From contig OZ244151.1 in NCBI GenBank assembly GCA_965216195.1, positions 2,356,001 to 2,420,000 of the forward strand: DNA of 64,000 nucleotides, read 5' to 3'. Position numbers and translations under genes: made by a program. Each line of letters opens with the position of its first letter. Within the stretch, counting starts at the first letter, position 1. The stretch comes from Aridibacter sp965216195. Its GTDB lineage: Bacteria; Acidobacteriota; Blastocatellia; Pyrinomonadales; Pyrinomonadaceae. Of this stretch, positions 8,453 through 16,190 are shown piece after piece. The notes under the pieces were generated by a model. The model was not told the DNA's origin, ran no database searches, and saw nothing but the letters and a program-made list of their open reading frames with translations.

Positions 8453-9253
8453 TCAGGCTTCCGAGGAGTCGCTTCTTTTCACCATCGTAAGACGATTACC
8501 GCGAGAATTGTAGGAAACTTCGTCCATAATATTGTAGATAAACATCACGCCTCGACCGGAAGTTTTGAAAAGATTTTCCGGGTTGGTCGGATCGGGAATT
8601 CCCTTCACATCAAAGCCTTCGCCTTCATCCTCGATTGTAAAGCTAGCTTTATCGCGACAAATCTCAACCGAAACTCTGACAAGCTTATTTGTATCAAACT
8701 TATTGCCGTGTTTAACTGCATTTACAAAAGCCTCGTCGAGCGCAACAAAAAGGTTTGATTGCTCCGGATTTACCACGCCAAGTTTTTCGACCCGTTTCAT
8801 CAGGTAGTCAAGGATATCGTGCATCACGGCAATTGTACTCGGCACTTCAAAATCGATTTTTTCCCGTCGATCTTTAATTCCTTTTCCGCGATCAATGAAT
8901 TTTGCTTTGTAGTCGAGAGTCGTTTTTACGAGCTTATTAATTTCGTCTTCATCGAAATTTGACACACCGTAGTTTGCCAGGCAGATTTTAAAGGCTTTAA
9001 TTTTGCTCCGGCTTTCTTCAACCGGCTGCGGCATGCATGGGAGTTCTTCGTGACCATTGCTCGATGGATCAGAAACTAAATTAGCGCCATCCAGATCTGT
9101 AATAACAAGATCAAAGGTAATTTCACTCGCAAGTGCGATCGCTTCGTCTCGGTTGGTCGAAACCCGAACTTCGTGCCCCATCGCACTAAAATCCTTCTTG
9201 AGTGCCGTCGCGAGATCATCGTGATCGTCAATAATCAGTATCTTTCTAGACAT
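8453..9253 (-). CDS. degenerate receiver domain fused to an RsbW-like serine kinase (HATPase) domain
   Basis: 266 residues from the ATG at 9253, which starts a typical receiver N-terminus (MSRKILIIDDHDD); the frame also allows a TTG start at 9301. Residues 1 to about 125 are receiver-like: acidic pair Asp9/Asp10 and a possible phosphoacceptor Asp53 in VITDLDG. The conserved Lys-Pro near the end appears replaced by Ser-Asn (GVSNFDEDEI). Residues about 135-266 form an RsbW-type GHKL ATPase: N-box ALDEAFVNAVKHGN, G1 EDEGEGFDV, G2 SGRGVMF. Such domains phosphorylate STAS anti-anti-sigma proteins or bind sigma factors. It shares PDPTNPENL and GRG-x-x-F with the stand-alone kinase at 34316-34729, so the two are paralogues. 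It probably links a response-regulator input to a partner switch. Confidence 0.75.
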   Translation of the reverse strand: MSRKILIIDDHDDLATALKKDFSAMGHEVRVSTNRDEAIALASEITFDLVITDLDGANLVSDPSSNGHEELPCMPQPVEESRSKIKAFKICLANYGVSNFDEDEINKLVKTTLDYKAKFIDRGKGIKDRREKIDFEVPSTIAVMHDILDYLMKRVEKLGVVNPEQSNLFVALDEAFVNAVKHGNKFDTNKLVRVSVEICRDKASFTIEDEGEGFDVKGIPDPTNPENLFKTSGRGVMFIYNIMDEVSYNSRGNRLTMVKRSDSSEA

Positions 9254-9348
9254 TAAAAATTTGCCGAATTCCTGAATAGCTATATTGAATGCCTTATACA
9301 ATAAGCCTTCACCGGCATTTTACGTTAATATAGTTTCTTTTGTTCAAT

Positions 9349-9354
9349 TATAAT
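9349..9354 (+). promoter_or_regulatory. -10 promoter element before the acyltransferase gene
   Basis: A perfect TATAAT 27 nt before the ATG at 9382, in the divergent intergenic region. No convincing -35 hexamer lies 17 nt upstream. Confidence 0.35.
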
Positions 9355-9381
9355 AGCGAAAACACCCTTTATTATCTAACG

Positions 9382-10128
9382 ATGCTGAAACAAAAGCGAA
9401 AGCTGCCGGATGAAATATTGGAGTTTGCCAACCTAAGCGAATATTCGTGGCAAAAGCGCGTAGCAATTCGCATCATCAGCATACTTCTTTTTTATGCGAT
9501 CAAATTGATTGGCAGCACGTTGCAATTCGAAGTAGAAGGCTGGAGCGGCTGTGAAAAGCCGGGATGGGAAACCTATGAGATTGCGTTGAAAAACCAACCG
9601 GCAACCGTCGTCGCTTTCTGGCACAACAGACTGTTTCTCGCAACCTACCACGGACGTAATTTCGGCTCGGCAATTATGGTTTCGAAAAGTTTTGACGGAG
9701 AGTATGTTTCGCGCACTGCTCAACGTTTTGGTTATGGAGTGGTTCGCGGTTCATCTTCTCGGGATGGCTCGAAAGCTTTGATGAAAATGGTGCGCCTACT
9801 CAAAGATGGTTATTCAATGAGTTTTACGATTGATGGTCCAAGAGGTCCTCGCTACAAAGTAAAATCCGGCGCCGTGTTACTCGCAAAAAAAACAGGTGTT
9901 CCAATCATTCCCATCTCCTACGAAGCAAAAAGCTACTGGGAACTAAATAGCTGGGATAAACTTCAGGTGCCAAAACCTTTCACCAAAGCGCGTATGTTTC
10001 TCGGAAAACCGATCTTTCTGGACGATCAATCCGATGAACAAACTATGGCCGAAACGCGAAAAGAATTGCAAAGAAAACTTGACGAATTGGTGTTGCGTGG
10101 GAAACAATGGCGGGAAAGCAAAAGATAG
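9382..10128 (+). CDS. lysophospholipid acyltransferase-like protein (DUF374 family)
   Basis: About 248 residues from ATG 9382 (the frame is open further, from TTG 9340). The sequence matches the DUF374 group of acyltransferases related to LpxL and PlsC. FWHNRLF is in the place of the HX4D-like active-site block. The IDGPRGPRYKVKSG segment is a hallmark, followed by GVPIIPISYEA. One N-terminal hydrophobic helix (RIISILLFYAIKLIG) suggests attachment to the inner membrane. The family probably acylates lipid A or phospholipid precursors; the substrate is not shown here. It is transcribed divergently from the receiver/kinase gene. It is monocistronic as far as can be seen. Confidence 0.8.
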   Translation: MLKQKRKLPDEILEFANLSEYSWQKRVAIRIISILLFYAIKLIGSTLQFEVEGWSGCEKPGWETYEIALKNQPATVVAFWHNRLFLATYHGRNFGSAIMVSKSFDGEYVSRTAQRFGYGVVRGSSSRDGSKALMKMVRLLKDGYSMSFTIDGPRGPRYKVKSGAVLLAKKTGVPIIPISYEAKSYWELNSWDKLQVPKPFTKARMFLGKPIFLDDQSDEQTMAETRKELQRKLDELVLRGKQWRESKR

Positions 10129-10279
10129 TATTTGCGGAATTCAATCCCCCAATATATTGTGACAGCTAAAAGGTTTTTTTGTCGCGTTCGAAGTTCTTGA
10201 ACTTTTATCGAATTTATAAGATCAATTGTTCGGATTTGCGAGTTTAGGTTTAAACAAAATTAAACTAAGGAGAAGGAAA

Positions 10280-11959
10280 ATGGCTCTTTTTGATTCAATT
10301 ATTAGTGGTGTGGCCGAAAAGTTTGGCTTGGGTGACAAGGCCGGCACCTTACTATCGGCTCTGTTGGCCTTGATGACTAACCAAAAGACCGGTGGTTTTG
10401 GCGGTTTTTTAGATAAATTCAAAGGCGCGGGGCTTGGAGATGCGGTCACCTCTTGGATAGCAGGAGGGGATAACGCAAGTATTACGGGTGATCAACTCAC
10501 ATCTGCCCTTGGAAGCGATACGATTAACGATATTGCAAGTCAAGCCGGGATTCCGGCTGATAAAGCGACATCCGCTTTGGGATTCATGCTTCCGCAGGTC
10601 GTAGATAAACTTACGCCTGATGGCGAAGTTCCGGATGACGAAAGTCTTCTTTCGAAGATAGGAGACTTCCTAACGGGAATTGGCGGAACGGCTGCTGGGG
10701 CCGTTGCCGGTGCTGCTGGAGCAGCCGGCGCGGTTGCGAGTGGAGCGGTTGATGCAGCAGGAGACGCTGCCGAGGCCGTTGGCGATGCCGCTGGAGACGT
10801 GGTAGACAAAGGAAAAGAAGTAGTTGGCGATGCTGCCGGTGCGGTTGGAGATGCAGCTGGGGCTGTGACCGATAAGGTCGGTGATGCTTTTGAAAGCGTT
10901 GGTGACACTTTTGATGGTGACGGAGATGGTGGCTCGATTCTTAAGTGGCTATTGCCTTTACTTTTGCTCGGCTTGCTTTTGGTGCTTGGCTTCATGTTCT
11001 GCACAGGAAATAAAGAAGGCGGAACTACGGGTACAACCAACAAGAATGCGAATACAGGCGCTGCTACCGCGAAAGAGGGTGAAGTTGAGTCTTCGGTAAA
11101 CATCGAAGCGAAAGATGGCAAATACACGATTACCGGTGTAGTTAAGGACCAAGAAACGAAGGACAAGATCCTTGCCGAAGCGGAAAAAACCTGGGGCAAG
11201 GGAAATGTTAACGTTGATGGCCTGAAAATTGACGCTAAAGCGAAGCCGTTTGCCGAAGGTTGGTGGGATAATTTCACCAAACTCCTTCCTGATCTCAAAG
11301 ATTGGAAAGACGGAGCAATCGGCTGGACAGGAAACGTTCTTAAGACAGTTGGTGAAATCCCGGGAGCTATTGCTGACAAGCTCAAGTCGCTGTTTGGCGG
11401 CTGGACGCTTGGCGGAACGCTTGGTGGTGCGGCAGATGCGATTAAGGAAACTGCCAAAGATGCCGCCAATACTGTTACGGACGCTGCGCGAAAACTGGGC
11501 GAAGTAACTCTCGGCGATTCTAAGCTTGAAGCTTATCCCGACGGTATCGAAGATCAGTTGATCAAGTTCATCGCGTCTGACGAGTACAAAAACGCCACGG
11601 AAGAAGACCTGAAGAAGAAGTGGTTTGATTTTGACGATTTGAACTTCAAGTTTGGAACGACGGAACTCGAACCTTCTTCAAAACGTCAGTTGGACAACAT
11701 TGTTGCAATTCTAAAGGCAAACCCCGAGGTAAAAATCAAGATCGGCGGTTATACCGATAAGGTAGGCGACGATGCGAAAAACAAAACGCTTTCGCAGGGA
11801 AGAGCCGATGCTGTTAAGGCGGCGCTTGCAAAGGCTGGTGTTGGAGCACAGGTTCCCGAAGCTGAAGGCTACGGCGAAGAATTCGCTGAAGTTGCCGAAG
11901 ATGCTTCAGACGAGGAACGTGCGAAAGACCGCAGAACTTCAATTCGCTTAATGAAGTAG
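10280..11959 (+). CDS. YidB-like / membrane helix / BON-like / OmpA fusion protein
   Basis: 559 residues from ATG 10280, chosen because AAGGAGAAGGA lies just upstream. Residues 1 to about 115 resemble YidB/DUF937 (cytosolic helical domain). Residues 135-205 are a low-complexity Ala/Gly/Asp/Val helix repeat (VGDAAG-type). A TM helix lies at about 220-240. A BON-like segment covers about 268-318 (EAKDGKYTITGVVKDQETKD). Residues about 320-440 are amphipathic. An OmpA-type peptidoglycan-binding domain covers about 445-559 (FKFGTTELEPSSKRQLD, then GGYTDKVGDD and DRRTSIRLMK). The TM helix would put YidB in the cytoplasm and OmpA in the periplasm, so the protein could bridge cytoplasm and cell wall. 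The combination is unusual; each domain alone is common. A terminator follows. Confidence 0.8.
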   Translation: MALFDSIISGVAEKFGLGDKAGTLLSALLALMTNQKTGGFGGFLDKFKGAGLGDAVTSWIAGGDNASITGDQLTSALGSDTINDIASQAGIPADKATSALGFMLPQVVDKLTPDGEVPDDESLLSKIGDFLTGIGGTAAGAVAGAAGAAGAVASGAVDAAGDAAEAVGDAAGDVVDKGKEVVGDAAGAVGDAAGAVTDKVGDAFESVGDTFDGDGDGGSILKWLLPLLLLGLLLVLGFMFCTGNKEGGTTGTTNKNANTGAATAKEGEVESSVNIEAKDGKYTITGVVKDQETKDKILAEAEKTWGKGNVNVDGLKIDAKAKPFAEGWWDNFTKLLPDLKDWKDGAIGWTGNVLKTVGEIPGAIADKLKSLFGGWTLGGTLGGAADAIKETAKDAANTVTDAARKLGEVTLGDSKLEAYPDGIEDQLIKFIASDEYKNATEEDLKKKWFDFDDLNFKFGTTELEPSSKRQLDNIVAILKANPEVKIKIGGYTDKVGDDAKNKTLSQGRADAVKAALAKAGVGAQVPEAEGYGEEFAEVAEDASDEERAKDRRTSIRLMK

Positions 11960-11981
11960 TAAATTGAAACTGGATAAATTT

Positions 11982-12012
11982 GAGCGGTTCGCTAAAACGA
12001 GCCGCTCTTTTT
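11982..12012 (+). terminator. Rho-independent terminator after the YidB/OmpA fusion gene
   Basis: GAGCGG-TTCG stem pairing with CGA-GCCGCTC (11982-12007), followed by five T. It lies over the alternative upstream start (TTG 12011) of the next gene, which argues for the later ATG. Confidence 0.8.
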
Positions 12013-12040
12013 GTGTCCTGACTTTGCTAAAATGCCGCTT

Positions 12041-13297
12041 ATGGATATCTCTCTCGGTTATGGAAAAACTCCGATTGATTTCGAATTTTCTGAGCAGCAA
12101 TTCGATGTTCTCGCAAGTGAGAGCACTCTTAAACCGCTTTCAGACTCCGACATTGGCGAAAAACTCGACGATCCGGTTGATTCGAAGCCGCTTGAGGAGG
12201 CAATCAAGCCCGGTGAATCTGTGCTGATAGTTGTACCCGATGCGACTCGCGAAATCGGTTGCGGACAGATCGTAAACTTGCTCGTTCGTCGGCTAATAGC
12301 TGCCGGCTCGATGCCCTACGACATCAACATAGTTTTTGCGACGGGAATCCATCGCCCTGTAAACGAAAGTGAAAAAGAATTGATTCTCACGCCGTTTATT
12401 GCCCAACGAATAAAGACCCTTCATCACAAGGCGCAGGATCTTATGAATTTTGTGCGTTTGGGCGAAACGAGCTCTGGGATTCCCATCGAGCTCAACCGCA
12501 ACCTTACGGAATTTGATCATACAATCATCGTTGGCGGTATAAACTTCCATTACTTTGCGGGGTTTACGGGCGGACGAAAACTTATCTGCCCTGGACTTGC
12601 GTCCTCCCGCACGATTGCGGAAACCCATAAACTCGCCTTTGATCTCGAGCGGAAAACGAGGCGGGACGGCGTCGAAGTGGGTAGCCTGGCAGATAACCCT
12701 GTGCATGAGGCGTTTATTGAGGTCGTTGAGAAGTGCCCGCCCTCTTTTGCAATCAGCACTTTCGTAAACGACAAAGGCGAAATCGTCGACCTGGTTTGTG
12801 GAGATTGGAAATCGTCCCACGAAAAAGCATGCGAACTCTATTTGAAACGAAACACATTGAAAATCAGCGAAAAACGAGAGGTGGTCGTCGTAAGCGCTGG
12901 CGGATTCCCTCACGACGTAAACTTGATTCAGGCTCACAAAGCTCTTGAGATGGGTTCACACGCTTGCGCAGACGGCGGAACGATTGTCTTCTTGGCGGAG
13001 TGTGCGGAAGGGTTTGGGCGCGACGATTTTATCGAGTGGTTTGAGGTTGAAGATTCTCGAGGCATCGCGGAAAGCCTGTGTGAAAAATATCAGGTAAACG
13101 GTCAGACCGCTTGGTCCCTACGAAAGAAAACCGAACATTTCAGCGTCAAAATTATTTCAAGTTTGCCGAAGGATGCCACATTGAAAATGGGTATGAAACC
13201 GATTGATAGGGCTCATCAAACCCTCTCGGATTTTCAAGATAAGAAAGGATTCATACTTCCCTTCGGGGCAAAGTTTAAAATAGAAAAGGGCGGCTAA
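12041..13297 (+). CDS. LarA-family protein (lactate racemase-like, DUF2088)
   Basis: About 418 residues from ATG 12041; an ATG at 12032 and a TTG at 12011 are also in frame. TAAAAT at 12028-12033 lies about 7 nt before the ATG, which would suit a leaderless transcript. The N-terminal domain has VLIVVPDATREIG and ATGIHRP. The second part has GGINFHYFAGFTGGRKLICPG, equivalent to the cofactor- and substrate-binding region of LarA. In LarA a Lys and two His hold the nickel-pincer nucleotide cofactor; a Lys and His-rich stretch are present here. LarA racemises D- and L-lactate, but relatives act on other 2-hydroxy acids. No larB, larC or larE (cofactor synthesis) is in the window, so the substrate and metal state are open. 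Confidence 0.78.
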   Translation: MDISLGYGKTPIDFEFSEQQFDVLASESTLKPLSDSDIGEKLDDPVDSKPLEEAIKPGESVLIVVPDATREIGCGQIVNLLVRRLIAAGSMPYDINIVFATGIHRPVNESEKELILTPFIAQRIKTLHHKAQDLMNFVRLGETSSGIPIELNRNLTEFDHTIIVGGINFHYFAGFTGGRKLICPGLASSRTIAETHKLAFDLERKTRRDGVEVGSLADNPVHEAFIEVVEKCPPSFAISTFVNDKGEIVDLVCGDWKSSHEKACELYLKRNTLKISEKREVVVVSAGGFPHDVNLIQAHKALEMGSHACADGGTIVFLAECAEGFGRDDFIEWFEVEDSRGIAESLCEKYQVNGQTAWSLRKKTEHFSVKIISSLPKDATLKMGMKPIDRAHQTLSDFQDKKGFILPFGAKFKIEKGG

Positions 13298-13305
13298 CAC
13301 CGCCC
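13278..13305 (-). terminator. Rho-independent terminator (minus strand) overlapping the LarA-like stop codon
   Basis: GGGCGG/CCGCCC stem (13288-13305) with a 6-nt loop that holds the TAA of the plus-strand gene. On the minus strand it is followed by TTTTCTATTTT, so it ends the transcript of the 13330-13854 gene. Confidence 0.7.
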
Positions 13306-13329
13306 TGCGAAATGCTCTTTACATGCTAT

Positions 13330-13854
13330 TTACTCGTCGTCTTCTTTAAGTTTAAAAGTTCTGGCAATTGAATCTGTCTGATTCCTTATCGAGCGAAGTT
13401 TGTTTTTTAAACCCGTAAATCTAACCACATAAACCGTCGTTTCATCAGACTTCAAAAAATAAAATCGTCCGCTCATATTGCGCCCCGATCGCAAATACTC
13501 GAAATTAAAAACCCGTCCGCTAAGTGCGCCGCTGAAATTTTCCTGTTTACCCGCTACATAGCCCGGTATAAATTGTAACTTTTGCTCTTCTTCTCTCACG
13601 ATTTCGGAGAAGAGGTCGTCTTTTTCAACCTTCATTCTGCGAATCTGCAAGTGTCCTTCCCTCTTATCCTTGTAAACGTACTCTACATTTGGACTGTACG
13701 AGGAAGGCTTAACGGTCATCTTCCAATCTTCGTCGGGCAAAATAAATTCGTATTCAACGTTTGAATCACTAAACTTCGTTTGACCAAACGCAGAAACCGT
13801 AAATAAGAGCGCAAAAGCCGCAAAAAGTAAAAAGGAGAGTTTTTTAGGTTTCAT
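13330..13854 (-). CDS. secreted protein of unknown function
   Basis: About 174 residues from ATG 13854, chosen because AGGGA lies 8 nt upstream; an earlier in-frame start at 13881 is possible. A signal peptide is clear (LSFLLFAAFALLFTVSAFGQ). The mature part is about 150 residues of mixed charge with DEDWKMTVKPSSYSPN, GRVFNFEYLRSG and a late VYVVRFTGLKNKLRS. I do not recognise the family; it looks like a small periplasmic beta-rich domain. It ends at a strong minus-strand terminator. Confidence 0.6.
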   Translation of the reverse strand: MKPKKLSFLLFAAFALLFTVSAFGQTKFSDSNVEYEFILPDEDWKMTVKPSSYSPNVEYVYKDKREGHLQIRRMKVEKDDLFSEIVREEEQKLQFIPGYVAGKQENFSGALSGRVFNFEYLRSGRNMSGRFYFLKSDETTVYVVRFTGLKNKLRSIRNQTDSIARTFKLKEDDE

Positions 13855-14032
13855 TTCGCTAATCCCTGTGTTTACTATCATTTATACTAAGAATTGCAAT
13901 ACCGAAATGTGCGATATGCTAAAATTAGATGTTATCTTTCCCAAGCTTCGTTGTATTTAATCGGTGCCTTTGACACGTTTATTTTACAACTAGTTTCCGA
14001 GACATTTCAACAAAACTGGACGGCAGCGAGAA

Positions 14033-14093
14033 TATAATTCGTCCTTTTTCCGATTACCGTCGTCTAATTGTTAAGAAAAGTTTTTACCGTCGT
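14033..14093 (+). promoter_or_regulatory. putative promoter and direct repeat before the DUF1800 gene
   Basis: A TATAAT hexamer at 14033-14038 lies about 93 nt before the ATG. Downstream, TTACCGTCGT occurs twice (14054-14063 and 14084-14093), with a 30-bp period, which is close to three helical turns. The pair could be a regulator site. No known operator was recognised. Confidence 0.35.
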
Positions 14094-14130
14094 TTTTTCG
14101 GCATTCAATGATTTCGAGGTATAAAAAACA

Positions 14131-16152
14131 ATGATATCAGGATTTTCAAAGCTTGTTAGGGCCGCAACATTTTTCGCGCTTTTCGCTTTGTTTTCGCCAG
14201 TTTTTGCGCTCGGCGCTGAATGGAATAAACCGTTTGAGCCCCGTGAGAAGAGTTTGTCACAGGACCAAAAAATTCTCCACATTTTAAATCGGCTCGGGTT
14301 TGGTGCAAAACCAGGTAACGTCGAAAAGGTTAAACGATTGGGGATCAAAAGATACATCGAGCAACAGCTAAATCCGGGTTCAATCAACGATTCTTTCATA
14401 GATGCCAAACTCGGTAATTACGAAATTCTGAGTATGTCAACGGACCAGATTTTTGCGAAATATCCAAACCCAGGGGCCCTCTTAAGAATGGTGCAAGGCA
14501 ACGGTCGTAACCGCCGGAATGCCGCCAATAACGCAAATCAACGAGCAATGAATGCCGAAAAAAGTGAACGCGAACAGCGCGATGAAAGACGCGAGCGCCG
14601 CAGAAAACTCGTCGAGATTTATCAAAAATACGATCTTAAGCCCGCGAATCAGATTATGAATCAGGTTCAATCTTCCAGGATTCTGAGGGCAGCTTACAGC
14701 GAGCGCCAGCTTGAAGAAGTGATGGTTGATTTCTGGTCAAACCACTTCAACGTGTATTCGAGAAAAGCTGCAACTAGATGGTATATACCAAGTTATGAGC
14801 GCGATGTAATTCGAAAACACGCACTTGGAAATTTCAGAGATCTTGTAGCTGAAACCGCGAAACACCCGGCGATGTTGTTTTATCTGGATAATTTTCAGAG
14901 CGTCTCGCCAAAAGCCGGACAAAATGAACGACAAAGACAGCGAGCGCAGCGAATCCTAAATAATCCACGGGCCAAACAGCGTCTAATCGCAAGACTAAAA
15001 CAACAGGGACTTACCGAGGAACAGATCAAAGAGAGAATAAAGCGAATTCGTACAGGGGGAAACCAGCGAAACCAAAGGGGCATTAACGAAAACTATGCGC
15101 GCGAGCTTATGGAGCTCCACACGCTTGGCGTCGGAGGTGGCTATACGGCCCAGGACATAAAAGAGGTGGCACGAGCTTTTACCGGTTGGACAATTTTTGA
15201 TGCGCGAGGATATCGAACGGCAGCGGGCAATATGATTATGGATCGCGAAAATCAGCGAATGGCAAGGCAGGCTCGCCAGCTTGGAATAAATCCTGATATA
15301 ACGAAATCGGGTACGTTTGTTTTCGTCGAGCGACTCCACGATAAGGGCGCGAAAACCGTACTTGGCAAAACCATCAATTCGGGCGGTATGCAGGATGGTT
15401 TGGATGTTATTGATGTGCTCGTTTCGCATCCATCGACGGCGAAATTCATTGCAAAGAAACTCGCCGTAAAATTTGTAAACGATGATCCAAGCGAAGCACT
15501 TGTTAAGCGGGTTGCGAAGGCGTTCAGCAGGTCGGGGGGCGATATCAAAGTAACACTTCGTGCCCTTTTCAACGATAAGGAATTCTTCGCTCCTAAAAAT
15601 TATCAAGCAAAAATCAAAACTCCCTTTGAGCTAATGATCAGTTCGTTGCGTGCTTTGGATGTAGAGACTGATGGAAGCCAGGCGTTGATCGCCTTGCTAA
15701 ACCGGATGGGCGAACCGCTTTACGGTTACCAGGCGCCAACGGGTTATCCGGATACGGCTGCGGATTGGGTAAACACCGGAGCCCTTTTAGAACGAATGAA
15801 TTTTGCGGTCGCGCTTGCCTCAAGCCGAATCCCGCAGACTCGAGTCGATCTAAAGCCTTTTTCGGCAGCCTCAAAACGGCAGATCTTAGACAAAAGCATT
15901 TCGTCAATTTTGCACGACGAAATTTCAAGTCAAACAAGATCGACTTTAATCAAACAGCTTGATCAGCCGCTTCCAGAAGCAAAATTAGAAGTTGACGCGG
16001 AATCATCGATGGACGCAATGGCCTCTGATCGGCGACAAAACAGACGCGGGCGAAGAAATCGTCGTGGCGGCCTGCGCCAGCCGAGCGGTGATCCGGAAGT
16101 ATTTAAGGCTGTAAGCCTGATTTTAGGCTCTCCTGAATTTCAGAGGCAGTAG
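14131..16152 (+). CDS. DUF1800 family exported protein
   Basis: 673 residues with an N-terminal signal peptide (FFALFALFSPVFALG). It matches the DUF1800 family: an opening HILNRLGFGAKPG segment, a central HFNVYSRK-like stretch preceded by VDFWSNHF, the typical NENYARELMELHTLGVGGGYTAQDI motif, and a late YQAPTGYPDTAADW segment. Members are exported and of unknown function. They are usually encoded next to DUF1501 proteins, as here: the next gene starts 38 bp after the stop in the same direction. A Arg/Gln-rich insertion (about 255-310) and a late basic stretch (RRQNRRGRRNRRGGLR) are of low complexity. Confidence 0.85.
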   Translation: MISGFSKLVRAATFFALFALFSPVFALGAEWNKPFEPREKSLSQDQKILHILNRLGFGAKPGNVEKVKRLGIKRYIEQQLNPGSINDSFIDAKLGNYEILSMSTDQIFAKYPNPGALLRMVQGNGRNRRNAANNANQRAMNAEKSEREQRDERRERRRKLVEIYQKYDLKPANQIMNQVQSSRILRAAYSERQLEEVMVDFWSNHFNVYSRKAATRWYIPSYERDVIRKHALGNFRDLVAETAKHPAMLFYLDNFQSVSPKAGQNERQRQRAQRILNNPRAKQRLIARLKQQGLTEEQIKERIKRIRTGGNQRNQRGINENYARELMELHTLGVGGGYTAQDIKEVARAFTGWTIFDARGYRTAAGNMIMDRENQRMARQARQLGINPDITKSGTFVFVERLHDKGAKTVLGKTINSGGMQDGLDVIDVLVSHPSTAKFIAKKLAVKFVNDDPSEALVKRVAKAFSRSGGDIKVTLRALFNDKEFFAPKNYQAKIKTPFELMISSLRALDVETDGSQALIALLNRMGEPLYGYQAPTGYPDTAADWVNTGALLERMNFAVALASSRIPQTRVDLKPFSAASKRQILDKSISSILHDEISSQTRSTLIKQLDQPLPEAKLEVDAESSMDAMASDRRQNRRGRRNRRGGLRQPSGDPEVFKAVSLILGSPEFQRQ

Positions 16153-16190
16153 AGCAAAGCTTTGAGCAAGCTTGTTAATTTGAGGTCAAT

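Noticed and set aside
10191..10204. AAGTTC/GAACTT palindrome after the acyltransferase gene as a terminator or operator
   Set aside because: Only six weak base pairs with a 2-nt loop and a short T-run; too weak to call.
10540..11469. Long 309-residue minus-strand frame inside the YidB/OmpA fusion gene
   Set aside because: It is Ala/Pro/Ser low-complexity, lies entirely within a well-supported plus-strand gene and has no ribosome-binding site or family likeness.
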